Assembly: GCF_004337705.1 (NCBI RefSeq)
Contig: NZ_SKBU01000015.1
Span: forward strand, 174,676 to 238,675
Source of the DNA: Rubrobacter taiwanensis
Lineage (GTDB): Bacteria; Actinomycetota; Rubrobacteria; Rubrobacterales; Rubrobacteraceae
DNA: 64,000 nucleotides
Direction: 5' to 3'
The notes under the pieces were generated by a model. It was not told where the DNA came from. It saw only the letters and a program-made list of their open reading frames with translations, and ran no database searches. Positions within the stretch are counted from its first letter, which is position 1, and each line of letters opens with the position of its first letter. A program made the translations under genes and the position numbers. This document shows, piece by piece, positions 41,234 to 50,999 of this stretch.

Positions 41234-41915
41234 TTCGCTCCAGCTCCGCCCGGTCCCGCAGCCTCAGCCGCCCGCCCTCCATGTCCACGATGCCGCGGTT
41301 CCGTAGCTCGTTGAGCACCTTGGTCACCGACTCCCGGGTAGAGGCCACCATAGCCGCGATGTCCTGGTGGGTGAGCCGGAGGTCTATCATCACCTCCCCA
41401 TCCTCAACCGCGCCGAACTTCTCGGCCAGTAGCGGCAGCAAGCTCGCCAGGCGAACCTCGGTCTCCCGCGGCAGCAGGCACCTGACCAGCTCCTCGTACT
41501 GCACGAGCCGCAGCTCGGAGAGGGTGAGCAGCTTCAGCGCCACCTCCGGCTCGCGCCGGATGGCCCTCTCCACGAATACCTTCGGGACCTTGATCACCTT
41601 GCAGGCCGTCACGGCCTCGGCGTAGGCCCGCTGAACGGCCTCCCCGGTGAAGGCCAGATGCCCGAAGATGTCCCACTCCCGCAGCATCCGCAACGTCGCT
41701 TCCTTGCTGCCGGAGTAGGTCTTGAAGAGCTTCACGATGCCGGATTCTACGATGTAGAGGGCGTCGCCGTATTCCCCCTCGCGGTAGATCACGTCACCGG
41801 GAGCATACGCGCGGTCGGCCGTGACGATGCCCATGCCGCGCAGGATCCGCAGAAGCTCCCGGCACTCCTGCTCCTGAAGCTTTATATGTTCGGCCGGCGG
41901 GAACGAAGTCTTCAT
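41220..41915 (-). CDS. Crp/Fnr family transcriptional regulator
   Basis: Cyclic-nucleotide-binding fold (YREGEYGDALYIVESGIVKL, IFGHLAFTGE) followed by a dimer helix and a C-terminal winged HTH (LTHQDIAAMVASTRESVTKV, LNELRNRGIVDMEGGRL). There is no Cys cluster like Fnr. Effector and targets unknown. Start is uncertain: ATG 41915 or GTG 41948; a reverse-strand TACAAT near 41982 would be the -10, which excludes a start at 41990. Confidence 0.86.
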   Translation of the reverse strand: MKTSFPPAEHIKLQEQECRELLRILRGMGIVTADRAYAPGDVIYREGEYGDALYIVESGIVKLFKTYSGSKEATLRMLREWDIFGHLAFTGEAVQRAYAEAVTACKVIKVPKVFVERAIRREPEVALKLLTLSELRLVQYEELVRCLLPRETEVRLASLLPLLAEKFGAVEDGEVMIDLRLTHQDIAAMVASTRESVTKVLNELRNRGIVDMEGGRLRLRDRAELERISRS

Positions 41916-42057
41916 CTCCTCGGGGCTCGGTTTCTCTCTCGGATACACAGCAGAGGGCGAACGGCCCCGCCCGAGATTATTGTACCCCATCCTCGTGTCC
42001 TATCCGGCCCGGCACATTGTCCGGGAGAGCGAACACCTGTAGAGTAGTGGCCTGCGG

Positions 42058-42063
42058 TAGAAT
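42058..42063 (+). promoter_or_regulatory. -10 hexamer of the 42099 small gene
   Basis: TAGAAT, 35 bases before the ATG. No clear -35. Confidence 0.3.
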
Positions 42064-42098
42064 GTACCGGGAGTAGTAGACCGGAAGGGCGGTCCTCA

Positions 42099-42284
42099 AT
42101 GAGAGAGCGTATAGCCTACGTGATACTGGTCGGAGTGATGTTCCTGCTCTTCGCCCTGACGTTCGCCATACTCGGCCGGGGCGAGTACGAACCGCCGGGC
42201 GGCGAGCACGGCGCGGTGGTCTCCTACGAAGTGGCGGTCAGCGGCGCTGCCGGCCACCCCCCTTCTCTCCCGGCTCACGCCTGA
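42099..42284 (+). CDS. Small single-span membrane protein
   Basis: A 61-residue protein from ATG 42099: MRERIAYVILVGVMFLLFAL, then a Gly/Glu/Pro-rich exposed tail. One transmembrane helix, N-terminal basic residues inside. The ribosome site is weak (GGAAGGG 9 bases away). Its end overlaps the convergent ABM gene by 47 bases, so the last residues may not be conserved. No family recognised. Confidence 0.5.
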   Translation: MRERIAYVILVGVMFLLFALTFAILGRGEYEPPGGEHGAVVSYEVAVSGAAGHPPSLPAHA

Positions 42285-42567
42285 CCTCTACCGCATAGGT
42301 GGTCATCTGCGGGTGGCCGGTGAGAAGGTGTGCACCGCTCCGGCCGTGAGCCCGCCGGAAGGATTCGCTCTCAACCCACTTCTCGAACGCCTCTCTGCTC
42401 TCCCACCAGGTTATGACCACCACCTCGCGCTCATCCTCAGAGCGCATGACCTCCATCGAGACGAAGCCGGGAAAGTCCTGTACCGCCCCCCGGCTGGTGG
42501 CGAACATGTCCACCAGCTCTCCCGCAGCCCCCTCCCGGACCGGAAGCCGGTTCATGACCGCTATCAT
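42238..42567 (-). CDS. Antibiotic biosynthesis monooxygenase (ABM) domain protein
   Basis: A 109-residue dimeric alpha/beta barrel protein: AVMNRLPVREGAAGELVDMF, FPGFVSMEVMRSEDEREVVV and ITWWESREAFEKWVESESFR. The family includes heme-degrading IsdG/HmoA enzymes and quinol monooxygenases. The WWES and HxxxxG-type residues point to the HmoA-like side, but heme use is not proven. Upstream GGDEF gene on the same strand, 24 bases away. Confidence 0.82.
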   Translation of the reverse strand: MIAVMNRLPVREGAAGELVDMFATSRGAVQDFPGFVSMEVMRSEDEREVVVITWWESREAFEKWVESESFRRAHGRSGAHLLTGHPQMTTYAVEVRREPGEKGGGRQRR

Positions 42568-42591
42568 CTTCCCTCCCTTATAGAGCGCCGC

Positions 42592-43548
42592 CTAGCGGGC
42601 GATCATGATGCCACTGCCGCCCACACGCTTGGCCAGCCGCATCGCCCGCGTCACCTCGTAGAGCAGCTGGTTGACGTCCCGGCCGTGCACCGGATACTCG
42701 GCTATCCCCGCGTGCACGTTTAACTCCCAGGGCTTCTCCCGCTCGGGCAGCGACGCGATGTTCTCGAGCACCTCCTCCGCCACCCCGTAGGCTTGCTCGC
42801 TGTCCATGCCGGGCAGGATGACACAGATCTCATCGTCCCCGAAGCGCGCACAAAGAGCCCCTTCCGGCGCGCTTTTGCGCACCGTCTCCGCCAAGAGTAC
42901 CAGAGCCGCCCGGGCCTGACCCACCCCGGCGAGCGCCACGGTCTCCGAGAAGCGGTCCAGATCGAAGACGGCCAGCGAGAGCCGCCGGTGCTCCCGCATC
43001 GCCCGCGGTAGCAGCTTGCGGTTGAGGCTGTCCCGATCCGGCAACCCAGTGATGAGATCGGTGGCCCGGGCCTGCCCCAGCTCGTCCTCGAACGCCGCCA
43101 GCTGAATGGCGTTGAAGGCCTCAGCCCCCGCCCCTATGGCCCAGTCCATGGCCGCCATGGTCTTGCCGAAGAACCGCGCCACCTCCTCCCCGCTCCGGCC
43201 ACCGAGCTCCAGTTCCCGCCCGACCACCTCCCAGACGGCCCGGCGCAACAGCATGTAGTCGCTGACGACCTGCACCGCGTCCCGGCCGAGCTCCCCCTGA
43301 TGCCGGGCGACCCGCTCCACCAGCGCCCGCGTGCGCCCTTCCCGGCTGAAGGTCTCCACCGTCTCAGGACTGCGCAGAAACTCCACGAAGACGTCCAGAA
43401 GCTCCCCGAAGTACCCCCGCAGCCTCCCCTCGGGCGGCCCCGCCCAGCCCGTGGCCGAAACCGTCTCCCGCAGCTTGGCCTCCCAGAGATCCAGGATCTC
43501 CTCCCGCCTCCGCGTGATGATCTCTGCAGCCTCGGAGTTTAAAGCCAT
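42592..43548 (-). CDS. Degenerate GGDEF protein with RsbR-type N-terminal domain
   Basis: 318 residues. The N-terminal half (MALNSEAAEIITRRREEILD, LWEAKLRETV) looks like the all-helical RsbRD_N/globin-like stressosome sensor domain. The C-terminal half is a GGDEF-fold (DLITGLPDRDSLNRKLLPRA, AVFDLDRFSETV), but the active loop reads RFGDDEICVIL instead of GG(D/E)EF: the second Gly is Asp and the Phe is Ile. Cyclase activity is doubtful; it may bind GTP or c-di-GMP or only signal by contact. Confidence 0.75.
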   Translation of the reverse strand: MALNSEAAEIITRRREEILDLWEAKLRETVSATGWAGPPEGRLRGYFGELLDVFVEFLRSPETVETFSREGRTRALVERVARHQGELGRDAVQVVSDYMLLRRAVWEVVGRELELGGRSGEEVARFFGKTMAAMDWAIGAGAEAFNAIQLAAFEDELGQARATDLITGLPDRDSLNRKLLPRAMREHRRLSLAVFDLDRFSETVALAGVGQARAALVLLAETVRKSAPEGALCARFGDDEICVILPGMDSEQAYGVAEEVLENIASLPEREKPWELNVHAGIAEYPVHGRDVNQLLYEVTRAMRLAKRVGGSGIMIAR

Positions 43549-43667
43549 GCCCCCAGTATAACGGTTATTCTCCGCACCCGAGTTCCCGAAAAATCCGCCC
43601 GCCGGGCAACTTTCCGGCCGCCGGCTGCGTATAGAAGAGTGAGAGGCAATCGCCAGAGAGCAGGCTG

Positions 43668-43696
43668 TTTTGAAATGAGGGCCGGAAGGGTAAAAT
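43668..43696 (+). promoter_or_regulatory. Promoter of the sigma factor gene
   Basis: -35 TTTTGA (43668-43673) and -10 TAAAAT (43691-43696) with 17 bases between; TTGAAA (43670-43675) with 15 bases is an alternative. A leader of about 65 bases with short inverted repeats (AGTTC/GAAC and GAACC/GGTTC) follows. Confidence 0.4.
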
Positions 43697-43763
43697 TAGT
43701 AGTAGTTCTTAAAACTGATTTCAGAACCGCATATCCGGGTTCAGATTCGGAAGGGACCTGTAG

Positions 43764-44648
<885 letters not shown>

Positions 44649-44690
44649 AGCGCCTCGCGGGACGGTCCGGCCACCTCCGCGAAGATCTAG

Positions 44691-44696
44691 TAACCT
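44691..44696 (+). promoter_or_regulatory. -10 hexamer of the PAP2 gene (leaderless)
   Basis: TAACCT, 8 bases before ATG 44705, no ribosome site. The same hexamer precedes the histidine phosphatase start at 33367. Confidence 0.35.
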
Positions 44697-44704
44697 TACC
44701 GGCC

Positions 44705-45316
44705 ATGAGCCTCGATCGCGCAGCCGGAGCATCCGCGGCGGGCTTCATCCTGCTCTCCGTGGCCGTCGCCGCCGGGATTCCGGAGCGCTTCGACCTCTGG
44801 GCTCTGCACGCCGTCCAGAGCGCGGGCACCGGGGTTTTGGATTGGCTCGGCTGGTTCTTCTCGGTGCTCGGGAGCATAGAGGTGACGGGAGCCCTGCTCG
44901 CCGGCGTCCTGGCCGCTCTCTGGCTGCGGAACCGCCGGACGCTCGCGGTCCGCGGGCTCGCGGCGTTCGCGGTCGTGAGCCTCGTGGGGATCGTGTGCAA
45001 GCTCCTCCTGCCGTACATGCAGCTGCCGGAGGATGCCGCACGCGTCCCGGCGAGCTCGGGCCTCCTCAGCCTCCCCTTCCCCTACCCGTATCCGAGCGGG
45101 CACATGGCGCGGGCCGTGCTCGTTCTGGGGCTCATCGCCGCGCTCGGCGGAGGCCGGACGATGAGGCTGGCCGTGGCGCTGCTTCTGGCGGGCATGGCGC
45201 TCACCCGCGTGTATCTCGGCGTACACTGGGCAACGGATGTCGCGGGCGGGCTCCTGCTGGGACTCGCCGGGCTGCTCTGGGCGTTATCCGGGAGAGGAGG
45301 CAAGACTTGGAGATAA
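44705..45316 (+). CDS. PAP2 family membrane phosphatase
   Basis: A 203-residue polytopic protein with the PAP2 motifs KLLLPYMQLP, YPSGHMARAV (near 133) and TRVYLGVHWATDVAGG (near 162). Such enzymes remove phosphate from undecaprenyl pyrophosphate or phosphatidate on the outer face of the membrane. With uppP 6 kb away it may share carrier recycling. The first motif is shortened (K plus P, no Arg), so the substrate is open. Probably leaderless. Overlaps the MBL gene by 10 bases. Confidence 0.85.
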   Translation: MSLDRAAGASAAGFILLSVAVAAGIPERFDLWALHAVQSAGTGVLDWLGWFFSVLGSIEVTGALLAGVLAALWLRNRRTLAVRGLAAFAVVSLVGIVCKLLLPYMQLPEDAARVPASSGLLSLPFPYPYPSGHMARAVLVLGLIAALGGGRTMRLAVALLLAGMALTRVYLGVHWATDVAGGLLLGLAGLLWALSGRGGKTWR

Positions 45317-46065
45317 CGGTGGTGGGTTCGGGCACGGTCCTGCCGGAGCTGGAGCGCCGGCAATCTTGCGTGGTGGTCGAGACCGCTTCCGAGACGCTGG
45401 TCTTCGACCTCGGCTCCGGAGCGGTGCGCGGGATGCTGCGGGCGGGCATAGACCCGTTCTCGGTGGACAGGATCTTCTTCACCCACTTCCACCCAGATCA
45501 CACGGTCGACGTCGTTCCCCTGCTCTTCGCCATCAAGTACGCTGCACGGGAGCCGCGCGACAGGAAGCTGGTTATCAGCGGACCGGAGCCCTTCCACAGG
45601 TTCTGGGCGGCGCTCACCAACGTCTGGGGCGAATGGATGGTGGGAGACTACCCCATGCCGACCGTTCAGCTCCCTCTCGCGTGCCGGGTGCCGGTAGAGA
45701 CGCCGGACTGCCAAATCTTCTGGGCCAAGACCGAGCACCGCCCGGAGAGCATCGGGTACCGTCTGGAGGCCGCCGGGAAGACCTTCGTGTACACCGGAGA
45801 CACCGCCTACGGAGAGTCCGTCGTCGCGCTGGCCCGCAACGCAGATACGCTGCTCATAGAGTGCGGAGCCCCGGCCGGAGGGGAGGTCCCGGGACACCTC
45901 ACCCCCGAAGGCGTCGCACGAATAGCGTCCGAGTCCGGAGCCCGCCGCGTGGTCATCACACACTTTCCGGCCTTCCTGCAGACCGACCTCGCCGCGGAGG
46001 TACGCGCGGCAGGCTACGAGGGAGAGATCCTCACGGCCGAAGACGGCACGAAGTTCAGCCCGTAG
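45307..46065 (+). CDS. Metallo-beta-lactamase-fold hydrolase (RNase Z-like)
   Basis: A 252-residue protein from TTG 45307 behind GGAGG. The metal motif THFHPDHTVD (near 59), GDTAYGESV, HLTPEGVARI and VITHFPAFL fit the ribonuclease Z/ElaC-type branch. It lacks the long exosite arm of tRNase Z, so it may be a phosphodiesterase of another kind. The start lies inside the PAP2 gene, pointing to coupling. It overlaps the next convergent gene by 11 bases. Confidence 0.86.
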   Translation: MEITVVGSGTVLPELERRQSCVVVETASETLVFDLGSGAVRGMLRAGIDPFSVDRIFFTHFHPDHTVDVVPLLFAIKYAAREPRDRKLVISGPEPFHRFWAALTNVWGEWMVGDYPMPTVQLPLACRVPVETPDCQIFWAKTEHRPESIGYRLEAAGKTFVYTGDTAYGESVVALARNADTLLIECGAPAGGEVPGHLTPEGVARIASESGARRVVITHFPAFLQTDLAAEVRAAGYEGEILTAEDGTKFSP

Positions 46066-46726
46066 CCCGGTGCGGGTAGACCTTCCGGTCCTCCAGCTCC
46101 AGGAAGTATCTCCACTCCCGCAGATCGCCGAGCAGGCGCGATATCCCGCGCGCGATCCTCAGGCTCGCCAACAGCCCGCCGGTGACCAGCCCAGAGAGCA
46201 GCAGCGCCGCCGTCCAGCCGCCCAGGAACCCGAACAGCACCCCCAGCAGCCCGAGCCCGAACACGAGCCCGGTGACCGAGATAACGGCAGCAAGCAGCCA
46301 GCGCAGCATTCGCAACGCCCGCCGGTAGGGAAGGTCGTTCGGCACCCCCTCCAGGATCCGGTCCGGGAAATCCTCCGGGATAAACCCTCCCTCACGTACC
46401 ACGAACGGCAACCGGCCCCGGTTGTCCCGCCACCAAACCCAGCGCACCAGTACGACAGGGTTGAGCCCTAAGACTATGCCCGCCAGACACCTCTCGCATA
46501 CCTCCCCCCCGTGCCGCAGACGGCCGATGCCCCGGCTCGCGGCCAGAACCTCCGCGGCATCCACCTCCACCCCCGTTATCTCCCCGGTCTCGGCTATCTT
46601 GACCTTGACCGCCTCCCGAACCTCGCGGCGGTGCGTCGAGACGGGATAGCGCACGGCGCGCGAACCACACCGGGGGCAGACCCGCGGCGTGGCCGCGAGA
46701 GCGACGAACCTGTCCCGAACGGCCAT
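46055..46726 (-). CDS. Zinc-ribbon membrane protein of unknown function
   Basis: A 223-residue protein. Two CxxC pairs, VCPRCGSRAVRYP (near 17) and EVCERCLAGIVLG (near 76), form a zinc ribbon. Two hydrophobic segments follow (LLAAVISVTGLVFGLGLLG and TAALLLSGLVTGGLLASL) and the C-terminus is soluble. A reverse-strand -10 TATATT lies 9 bases before the ATG. No named family recognised. Confidence 0.65.
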   Translation of the reverse strand: MAVRDRFVALAATPRVCPRCGSRAVRYPVSTHRREVREAVKVKIAETGEITGVEVDAAEVLAASRGIGRLRHGGEVCERCLAGIVLGLNPVVLVRWVWWRDNRGRLPFVVREGGFIPEDFPDRILEGVPNDLPYRRALRMLRWLLAAVISVTGLVFGLGLLGVLFGFLGGWTAALLLSGLVTGGLLASLRIARGISRLLGDLREWRYFLELEDRKVYPHRATG

Positions 46727-46752
46727 ACCGCCCAGAATATATCATCTATTTC

Positions 46753-47181
46753 TTAGAGGTCCCCCCGTTCCGCACAGCGGGCGCACCGCCCGTAGAGCAT
46801 GAGCTCGTGCCAGTCGGTCACGAACCCGGTCTCCCGCTCCACCTGCAGCGCCAGATACTCAACCAGCTCCTCGTTGAACTCGATCACGGTCCCACAGCTC
46901 CGGCAGCGGGCGTGGTGATGAGGCTTCTCGGTCATCAGCTCGTAACGGGCGTAGCCGTCGCCGAAGTCCTCCTTGCGCACGACCCCCAGCTCGTGCAGAA
47001 GATCCAGCGTACGGTAGACGGTGGAGAGCCCCATCTCCGGATGCTCCTCCTTGACCCGGTCGTAGATCTCCTCCGCCGAGAGATGCCGGGCCTCCTCCAG
47101 CTCGCGCGCGATGATGCGCCGCTGGTTGGTCATCCGGTAGCCCCGGCTCTTGAGTATCCGCTCGAAATCGCCTAGCGTCAT
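46753..47181 (-). CDS. Fur family metal regulator (leaderless)
   Basis: A 142-residue repressor with winged HTH (RMTNQRRIIARELEEARHLS, SAEEIYDRVKEEHPEMGLST, VYRTLDLLHELGVV) and the metal-binding C-terminal half with EKPHHHARCRSCGTVIEFNE and RCARCAERGDL. Two CxxC pairs give a structural zinc site. The His triplet suggests a Fur- or Zur-type sensor. ATG 47181 is exactly 7 bases from a strong -10, so the mRNA is leaderless; longer in-frame starts are upstream of the promoter. Confidence 0.93.
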   Translation of the reverse strand: MTLGDFERILKSRGYRMTNQRRIIARELEEARHLSAEEIYDRVKEEHPEMGLSTVYRTLDLLHELGVVRKEDFGDGYARYELMTEKPHHHARCRSCGTVIEFNEELVEYLALQVERETGFVTDWHELMLYGRCARCAERGDL

Positions 47182-47188
47182 CGGGATA

Positions 47189-47217
47189 AGTGTATCCGCG
47201 CCTCGTCTCAAGATCAA
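47189..47217 (-). promoter_or_regulatory. Promoter of the Fur gene
   Basis: -35 TTGATC (47217-47212), 17-base spacer, -10 TACACT (47194-47189) on the reverse strand; the ATG (47181) follows after 7 bases. Confidence 0.75.
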
Positions 47218-47240
47218 GAATTGCTCTCGATAGCGGGCTT

Positions 47241-49679
47241 TCAGGGCCTCCGACGTCCTCCCAGGAAGACGCCCTTGCGGCCGCCGGGCCACCAGTTCCA
47301 GTCGCCCAGGATACGCATGGTCGCCGGGACGAGCAGCACCCGGATGATGGTGGCGTCCACGAAGACGGCGACTGCCAGCCCCAGTCCGACGGCCTTAGTT
47401 AGGATGATGCCGGTAAAGGCGAACGCACCGGTCACCACGACGATGATCGCGGCCGCGGAGGTGATGATCCCGGCCGTGGCCGAGAGTCCTTTGGCGACGC
47501 TCTCGGTGTTGCTCTCGCCGTACTCGTACGCTTCCCGGATGCGGGAGAGCAGGAAGACCTCGTAATCCATCGAGACGCCGAAGACCGTGCAGAACATGAG
47601 TATGGGCACCGTGGCGTCTACGAACCCCAGGGGCGTGAAGTCCAGGAGACCCGAGAGATGACCGTCCTGAAAGACCCAGACCATCGCGCCGAAGCTGGCG
47701 GTGAGGCTGAGCATGTTCACGATGACGGCCTTGATCGGGAGGAAGAACGAGCGGAAGGTCACGGCCAGCACGGCGTAGGTTACGCCGAGCACGAAGGCCA
47801 CGGCGTAGGGGGCCATGCCGTAGAGCTCGGAGATGAAATCCTTCTGCCCGGCCGAGAGCCCTCCGACGAGGATGCTCATCCCCTCCGGCGGCTCTATTGC
47901 GCGCACCCGCTCTACGATCGCGCGCGCCTCTTCGGTGTAGGGGTTCTCCTCCTGCACGGCCCGCACCAGCGTGAGGTCTCCGGCCACCAGAGAATCCAGC
48001 GCCGCCTGTAGCTCTTCCGACTGGCGTGCCTCCGGGCTCCTCAGGAAGTTCGCCACGCCCTCCGGCGAGATCTCCCCCTCCGCGGAGACGCCTTCCGGCA
48101 GGTCCGGCAGTTCGGCCTCCAGCTCCCGCTGCACCCGAAGCTCCACCTCCGCTCGCACCCGTTCCTCGGCCCCCGGCGGCACGGTCCCGAGCTGTGCGAG
48201 CTGCTGCCGGGTGAGATCGTCCACCCTCTCCGCCGCCGCGGCCCCGGCCCGCGCCCGGGCCTCCCCGACCCGTTCGGCGTAAGCGCGAGCGGCCTCCTCC
48301 CCCACGGTGTAGACGCTCTCCACTTCGCCCACGCCGGGGGTGGTGGCGATCTCGTCCGTCAGGGTCCGCAGGTGCCGCAGATTCTCCGCACTCAGGGGAT
48401 CTCCCGAGGTGTTCACCAGGATCTGCATCGGGTTCAAAGCCGGGTAGTTGAAATCCTCCTTGAGGATGTCATCCCCGATACGCGACTCGTACTCGGCCGG
48501 CAGGACGCTCGCCTCCGGCACCCCGATCCTCATGTGCGTCACCGGCCAGAGGAGCGCCAGCAGCACCGCCACAACCGTCAGGATAATGACGACCGGCCGC
48601 CGCATCACCAGCCGTGCGCTCCGGCGCCAGAAGGGGCCGCCGCCCGTGCGCTGGCGCATGACGGAGAGCCGGTTCACCCGGTCTCCCATCACACCGAGGG
48701 CGGCCGGGAGCAGCGTGAGGGCGGCCGAAACCGCGACGAAGACGACGAAAACGCCCCCGACCCCGATCGAGCGGATGAACATGAACGGGAAGAAGAGCAG
48801 CCCGCTGAGCCCGATCAGCACCGTCAGGCCAGAGAAGAAGATGGCTCTTCCCGCCGTGGCCACGGAGCGCGGTACCGCCTCGGAGACGGGATGGATCTCC
48901 AGTTCCTCCCGGAACCGGCTCACGAAGAAGAGAGCGTAGTCTATCCCCAACGCCAGACCGAGCATCGTGGCGATGGTCAGGACGAAGATGGACATGTCGT
49001 AGACGCCGGAGACGAAGTACAGGATGGCCAGCGTGGTCGCCACGCTGACGAGACCCATCATGATCGGGACCCCGGCCGCGACCACCGATCCGAAGGCGAT
49101 AAGCAGGATCAGGAGCGCGAACGGTGCGGCGTACTTCTCCGCCTGCCGGATGTCCTCGTTGGTGGCCTCCTCGATGTCCAGATAGACCGCGGGCGGGCCG
49201 GTCACGTAGGTCTCCAGCTCACCGGCGCCGACCTTCTCCCGTACCCTGTCCACGAGCCCCTGCGTCTCGTCCAGCGAGACCCGGAAGCCGACCACCGCGT
49301 AGCTCTTCCGGCCATCCTCGGAGATGAAGTTGGGGTCCTGCGTATCCCGGTAGGTGGTCACGCTCCGGACCTCCGGCATCTCGCGCAGAGCCTCCAGTAT
49401 CCGGTCCTCCTCCCGCTGGAACTCCTCGCTTGTGGCCGGAAGTTCGTCGCTCGTGAAGACCACGGTGAGCGCCGCCGGGGAGATGCCGAACTCTTCGACC
49501 ATCATCTCTTGCACCCGTTCGGCCTCGGAATCCGCCCCTTCGAAGCCCCCACCCCGGAGCTGTCCGGAGAGCTGCGGCGCGAAGAACGCCGCCACGACCA
49601 GCGCGCAGGCCCAGACGGCTATCACGAGCCGGCGGTGGCGGTAGTCGAAGCTGCCGAGCCTGTAGAAGAGGTTCCGCAT
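47241..49679 (-). CDS. MMPL/RND family transporter
   Basis: An 812-residue export protein with two MMPL halves. Each has one N-terminal helix, a large external loop and six helices. GIDYALFFVSRFREEL and SMDYEVFLLSRIREAY are the paired helix-4/10 motifs carrying the proton-relay Asp-Tyr. In actinobacteria MMPL proteins move lipids or drugs. An unusually hydrophilic Arg/Glu/Leu/Pro-rich loop occurs at about 470-560. A -10 TAAGAT lies 9 bases before the ATG, so it may be leaderless. Confidence 0.9.
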   Translation of the reverse strand: MRNLFYRLGSFDYRHRRLVIAVWACALVVAAFFAPQLSGQLRGGGFEGADSEAERVQEMMVEEFGISPAALTVVFTSDELPATSEEFQREEDRILEALREMPEVRSVTTYRDTQDPNFISEDGRKSYAVVGFRVSLDETQGLVDRVREKVGAGELETYVTGPPAVYLDIEEATNEDIRQAEKYAAPFALLILLIAFGSVVAAGVPIMMGLVSVATTLAILYFVSGVYDMSIFVLTIATMLGLALGIDYALFFVSRFREELEIHPVSEAVPRSVATAGRAIFFSGLTVLIGLSGLLFFPFMFIRSIGVGGVFVVFVAVSAALTLLPAALGVMGDRVNRLSVMRQRTGGGPFWRRSARLVMRRPVVIILTVVAVLLALLWPVTHMRIGVPEASVLPAEYESRIGDDILKEDFNYPALNPMQILVNTSGDPLSAENLRHLRTLTDEIATTPGVGEVESVYTVGEEAARAYAERVGEARARAGAAAAERVDDLTRQQLAQLGTVPPGAEERVRAEVELRVQRELEAELPDLPEGVSAEGEISPEGVANFLRSPEARQSEELQAALDSLVAGDLTLVRAVQEENPYTEEARAIVERVRAIEPPEGMSILVGGLSAGQKDFISELYGMAPYAVAFVLGVTYAVLAVTFRSFFLPIKAVIVNMLSLTASFGAMVWVFQDGHLSGLLDFTPLGFVDATVPILMFCTVFGVSMDYEVFLLSRIREAYEYGESNTESVAKGLSATAGIITSAAAIIVVVTGAFAFTGIILTKAVGLGLAVAVFVDATIIRVLLVPATMRILGDWNWWPGGRKGVFLGGRRRP

Positions 49680-49740
49680 CCGCAGCGTATCTTACCCCCG
49701 CGCAGCCCTCCGCGAAGCGTGCGAGATTACACCGCGCCTC

Positions 49741-50922
49741 CTACGCAGCGGCCGGCACCTTCTTCGGGAGCGTGAGCGCGATAGCCAGCCCGACCAGCGG
49801 CAGCGCGGCCACGACCAGCATCGTGGAGAAGAGACCGAACCCATCCGCCACAGCCCCGAGCACCGGGGCCCCGAGCCCGCCGAGCCCGATGGAGAACCCG
49901 ATGGTAAACCCGCTGGCGATGCCGATCCGGCCCGGCAGATACTCCTGTCCCATCACCACCGTCACGCCGAAGGTGGCGATGGTGCACGCTCCGATGAGCG
50001 CGAGCAGCACCATCCCGGCGAGCTCGCCGGAGAGGCTCATGCCCAGGATGAGCGGGGGCAGCGCGAGCATCGAGGCGATCACCACCGTCCTGCGCCCGAA
50101 GCGGTCGGCGAGCGGCCCTCCGATCATGGTCCCCACCGCCCCGGCGAAGAGCATAACCGAGAGCGCTGCGTTCGCCCGCCCCTCCGAGGCCCCGAAGACC
50201 TGCACATAGTAGAGCGGGACGAAGGTCACCAGCCCGAAGTACACCAGCGAGCGGGCGGTTATGAGGGCGATAAGACGCGCGAATGGCCCCCAGTAGGCCG
50301 GGAGCCGGTCCCGGCCGTCCCGCTCCCCGCCCGCCGGACGCCCAGAACGCGGCCGGAAGCCCGCGAGCCTCGGTATCGAGAGCGCCAGAAGCGCGCTCAT
50401 CACCGCCGCCGGCAGAATCAGGAAGAGCGTCCCCGGCAGCCCGAAGATCAGTACCAGCGGGGTCGTGATCACCGGCCCGAGCGCGAAGCCGACGTTGCCG
50501 CCCACGGAGAAGAGGCTCATGCCCGTAGCCCGGCGCGATCCGGAGACGTAGTTGGCGAAGCGCGACCCCTCCGGGTGGAAGGCGGCCACCCCGATGCCGC
50601 TCAACACGACGCAGAGGAAGATGAGCGGGTAGCTCGGAGCTACCCCCACGAGGGCTATCCCGGCACCGGCCAGCAGCAGCCCCCCAGGCATGAGCGCCGG
50701 CAGCGACCGCCGATCCGAGAAGTGCCCGAAGACGGGCTGCACGATCGAGGAGCTCACCGTGGCGGCCAGTATGAGCCCGGCAACGGCCGTGTAGGAGAGC
50801 CCCCTCTCCACGACCAGAAACGGGAGCAGGGCGGCCACGGCTCCCTGGTTCACGTCCGTGAACAGATGTCCCCCGGAGAGCGCGGCCATCGACCGCGCAT
50901 CCACCTCTTTCCAGAATCTCAC
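49741..50922 (-). CDS. MFS transporter, fosmidomycin-resistance (Fsr) type
   Basis: A 393-residue major facilitator with 12 segments. GGHLFTDVNQGAVAALLPFL at the start and VAAFHPEGSRFANYVSG (near 110) are characteristic of the Fsr/YfnC-like group of exporters. The central loop is Arg/Gly-rich. Substrate unknown. GTG start with GAGAGG. It follows the MMPL gene in the upstream direction, on the same strand. Confidence 0.86.
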   Translation of the reverse strand: MRFWKEVDARSMAALSGGHLFTDVNQGAVAALLPFLVVERGLSYTAVAGLILAATVSSSIVQPVFGHFSDRRSLPALMPGGLLLAGAGIALVGVAPSYPLIFLCVVLSGIGVAAFHPEGSRFANYVSGSRRATGMSLFSVGGNVGFALGPVITTPLVLIFGLPGTLFLILPAAVMSALLALSIPRLAGFRPRSGRPAGGERDGRDRLPAYWGPFARLIALITARSLVYFGLVTFVPLYYVQVFGASEGRANAALSVMLFAGAVGTMIGGPLADRFGRRTVVIASMLALPPLILGMSLSGELAGMVLLALIGACTIATFGVTVVMGQEYLPGRIGIASGFTIGFSIGLGGLGAPVLGAVADGFGLFSTMLVVAALPLVGLAIALTLPKKVPAAA

Positions 50923-50999
50923 GTCTAAAACCTCTCAGCTCTGAAAATATGTGCCGGGAGCAATCATACTCCCCTGCCCCGGCAGAGGAAGTTACGGAT

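Noticed and set aside
41948-41990. Longer N-terminus for the Crp-type regulator
   Set aside because: A start at 41990 would lie at or before a TACAAT -10 hexamer, so the protein more likely begins at 41948 or 41915.
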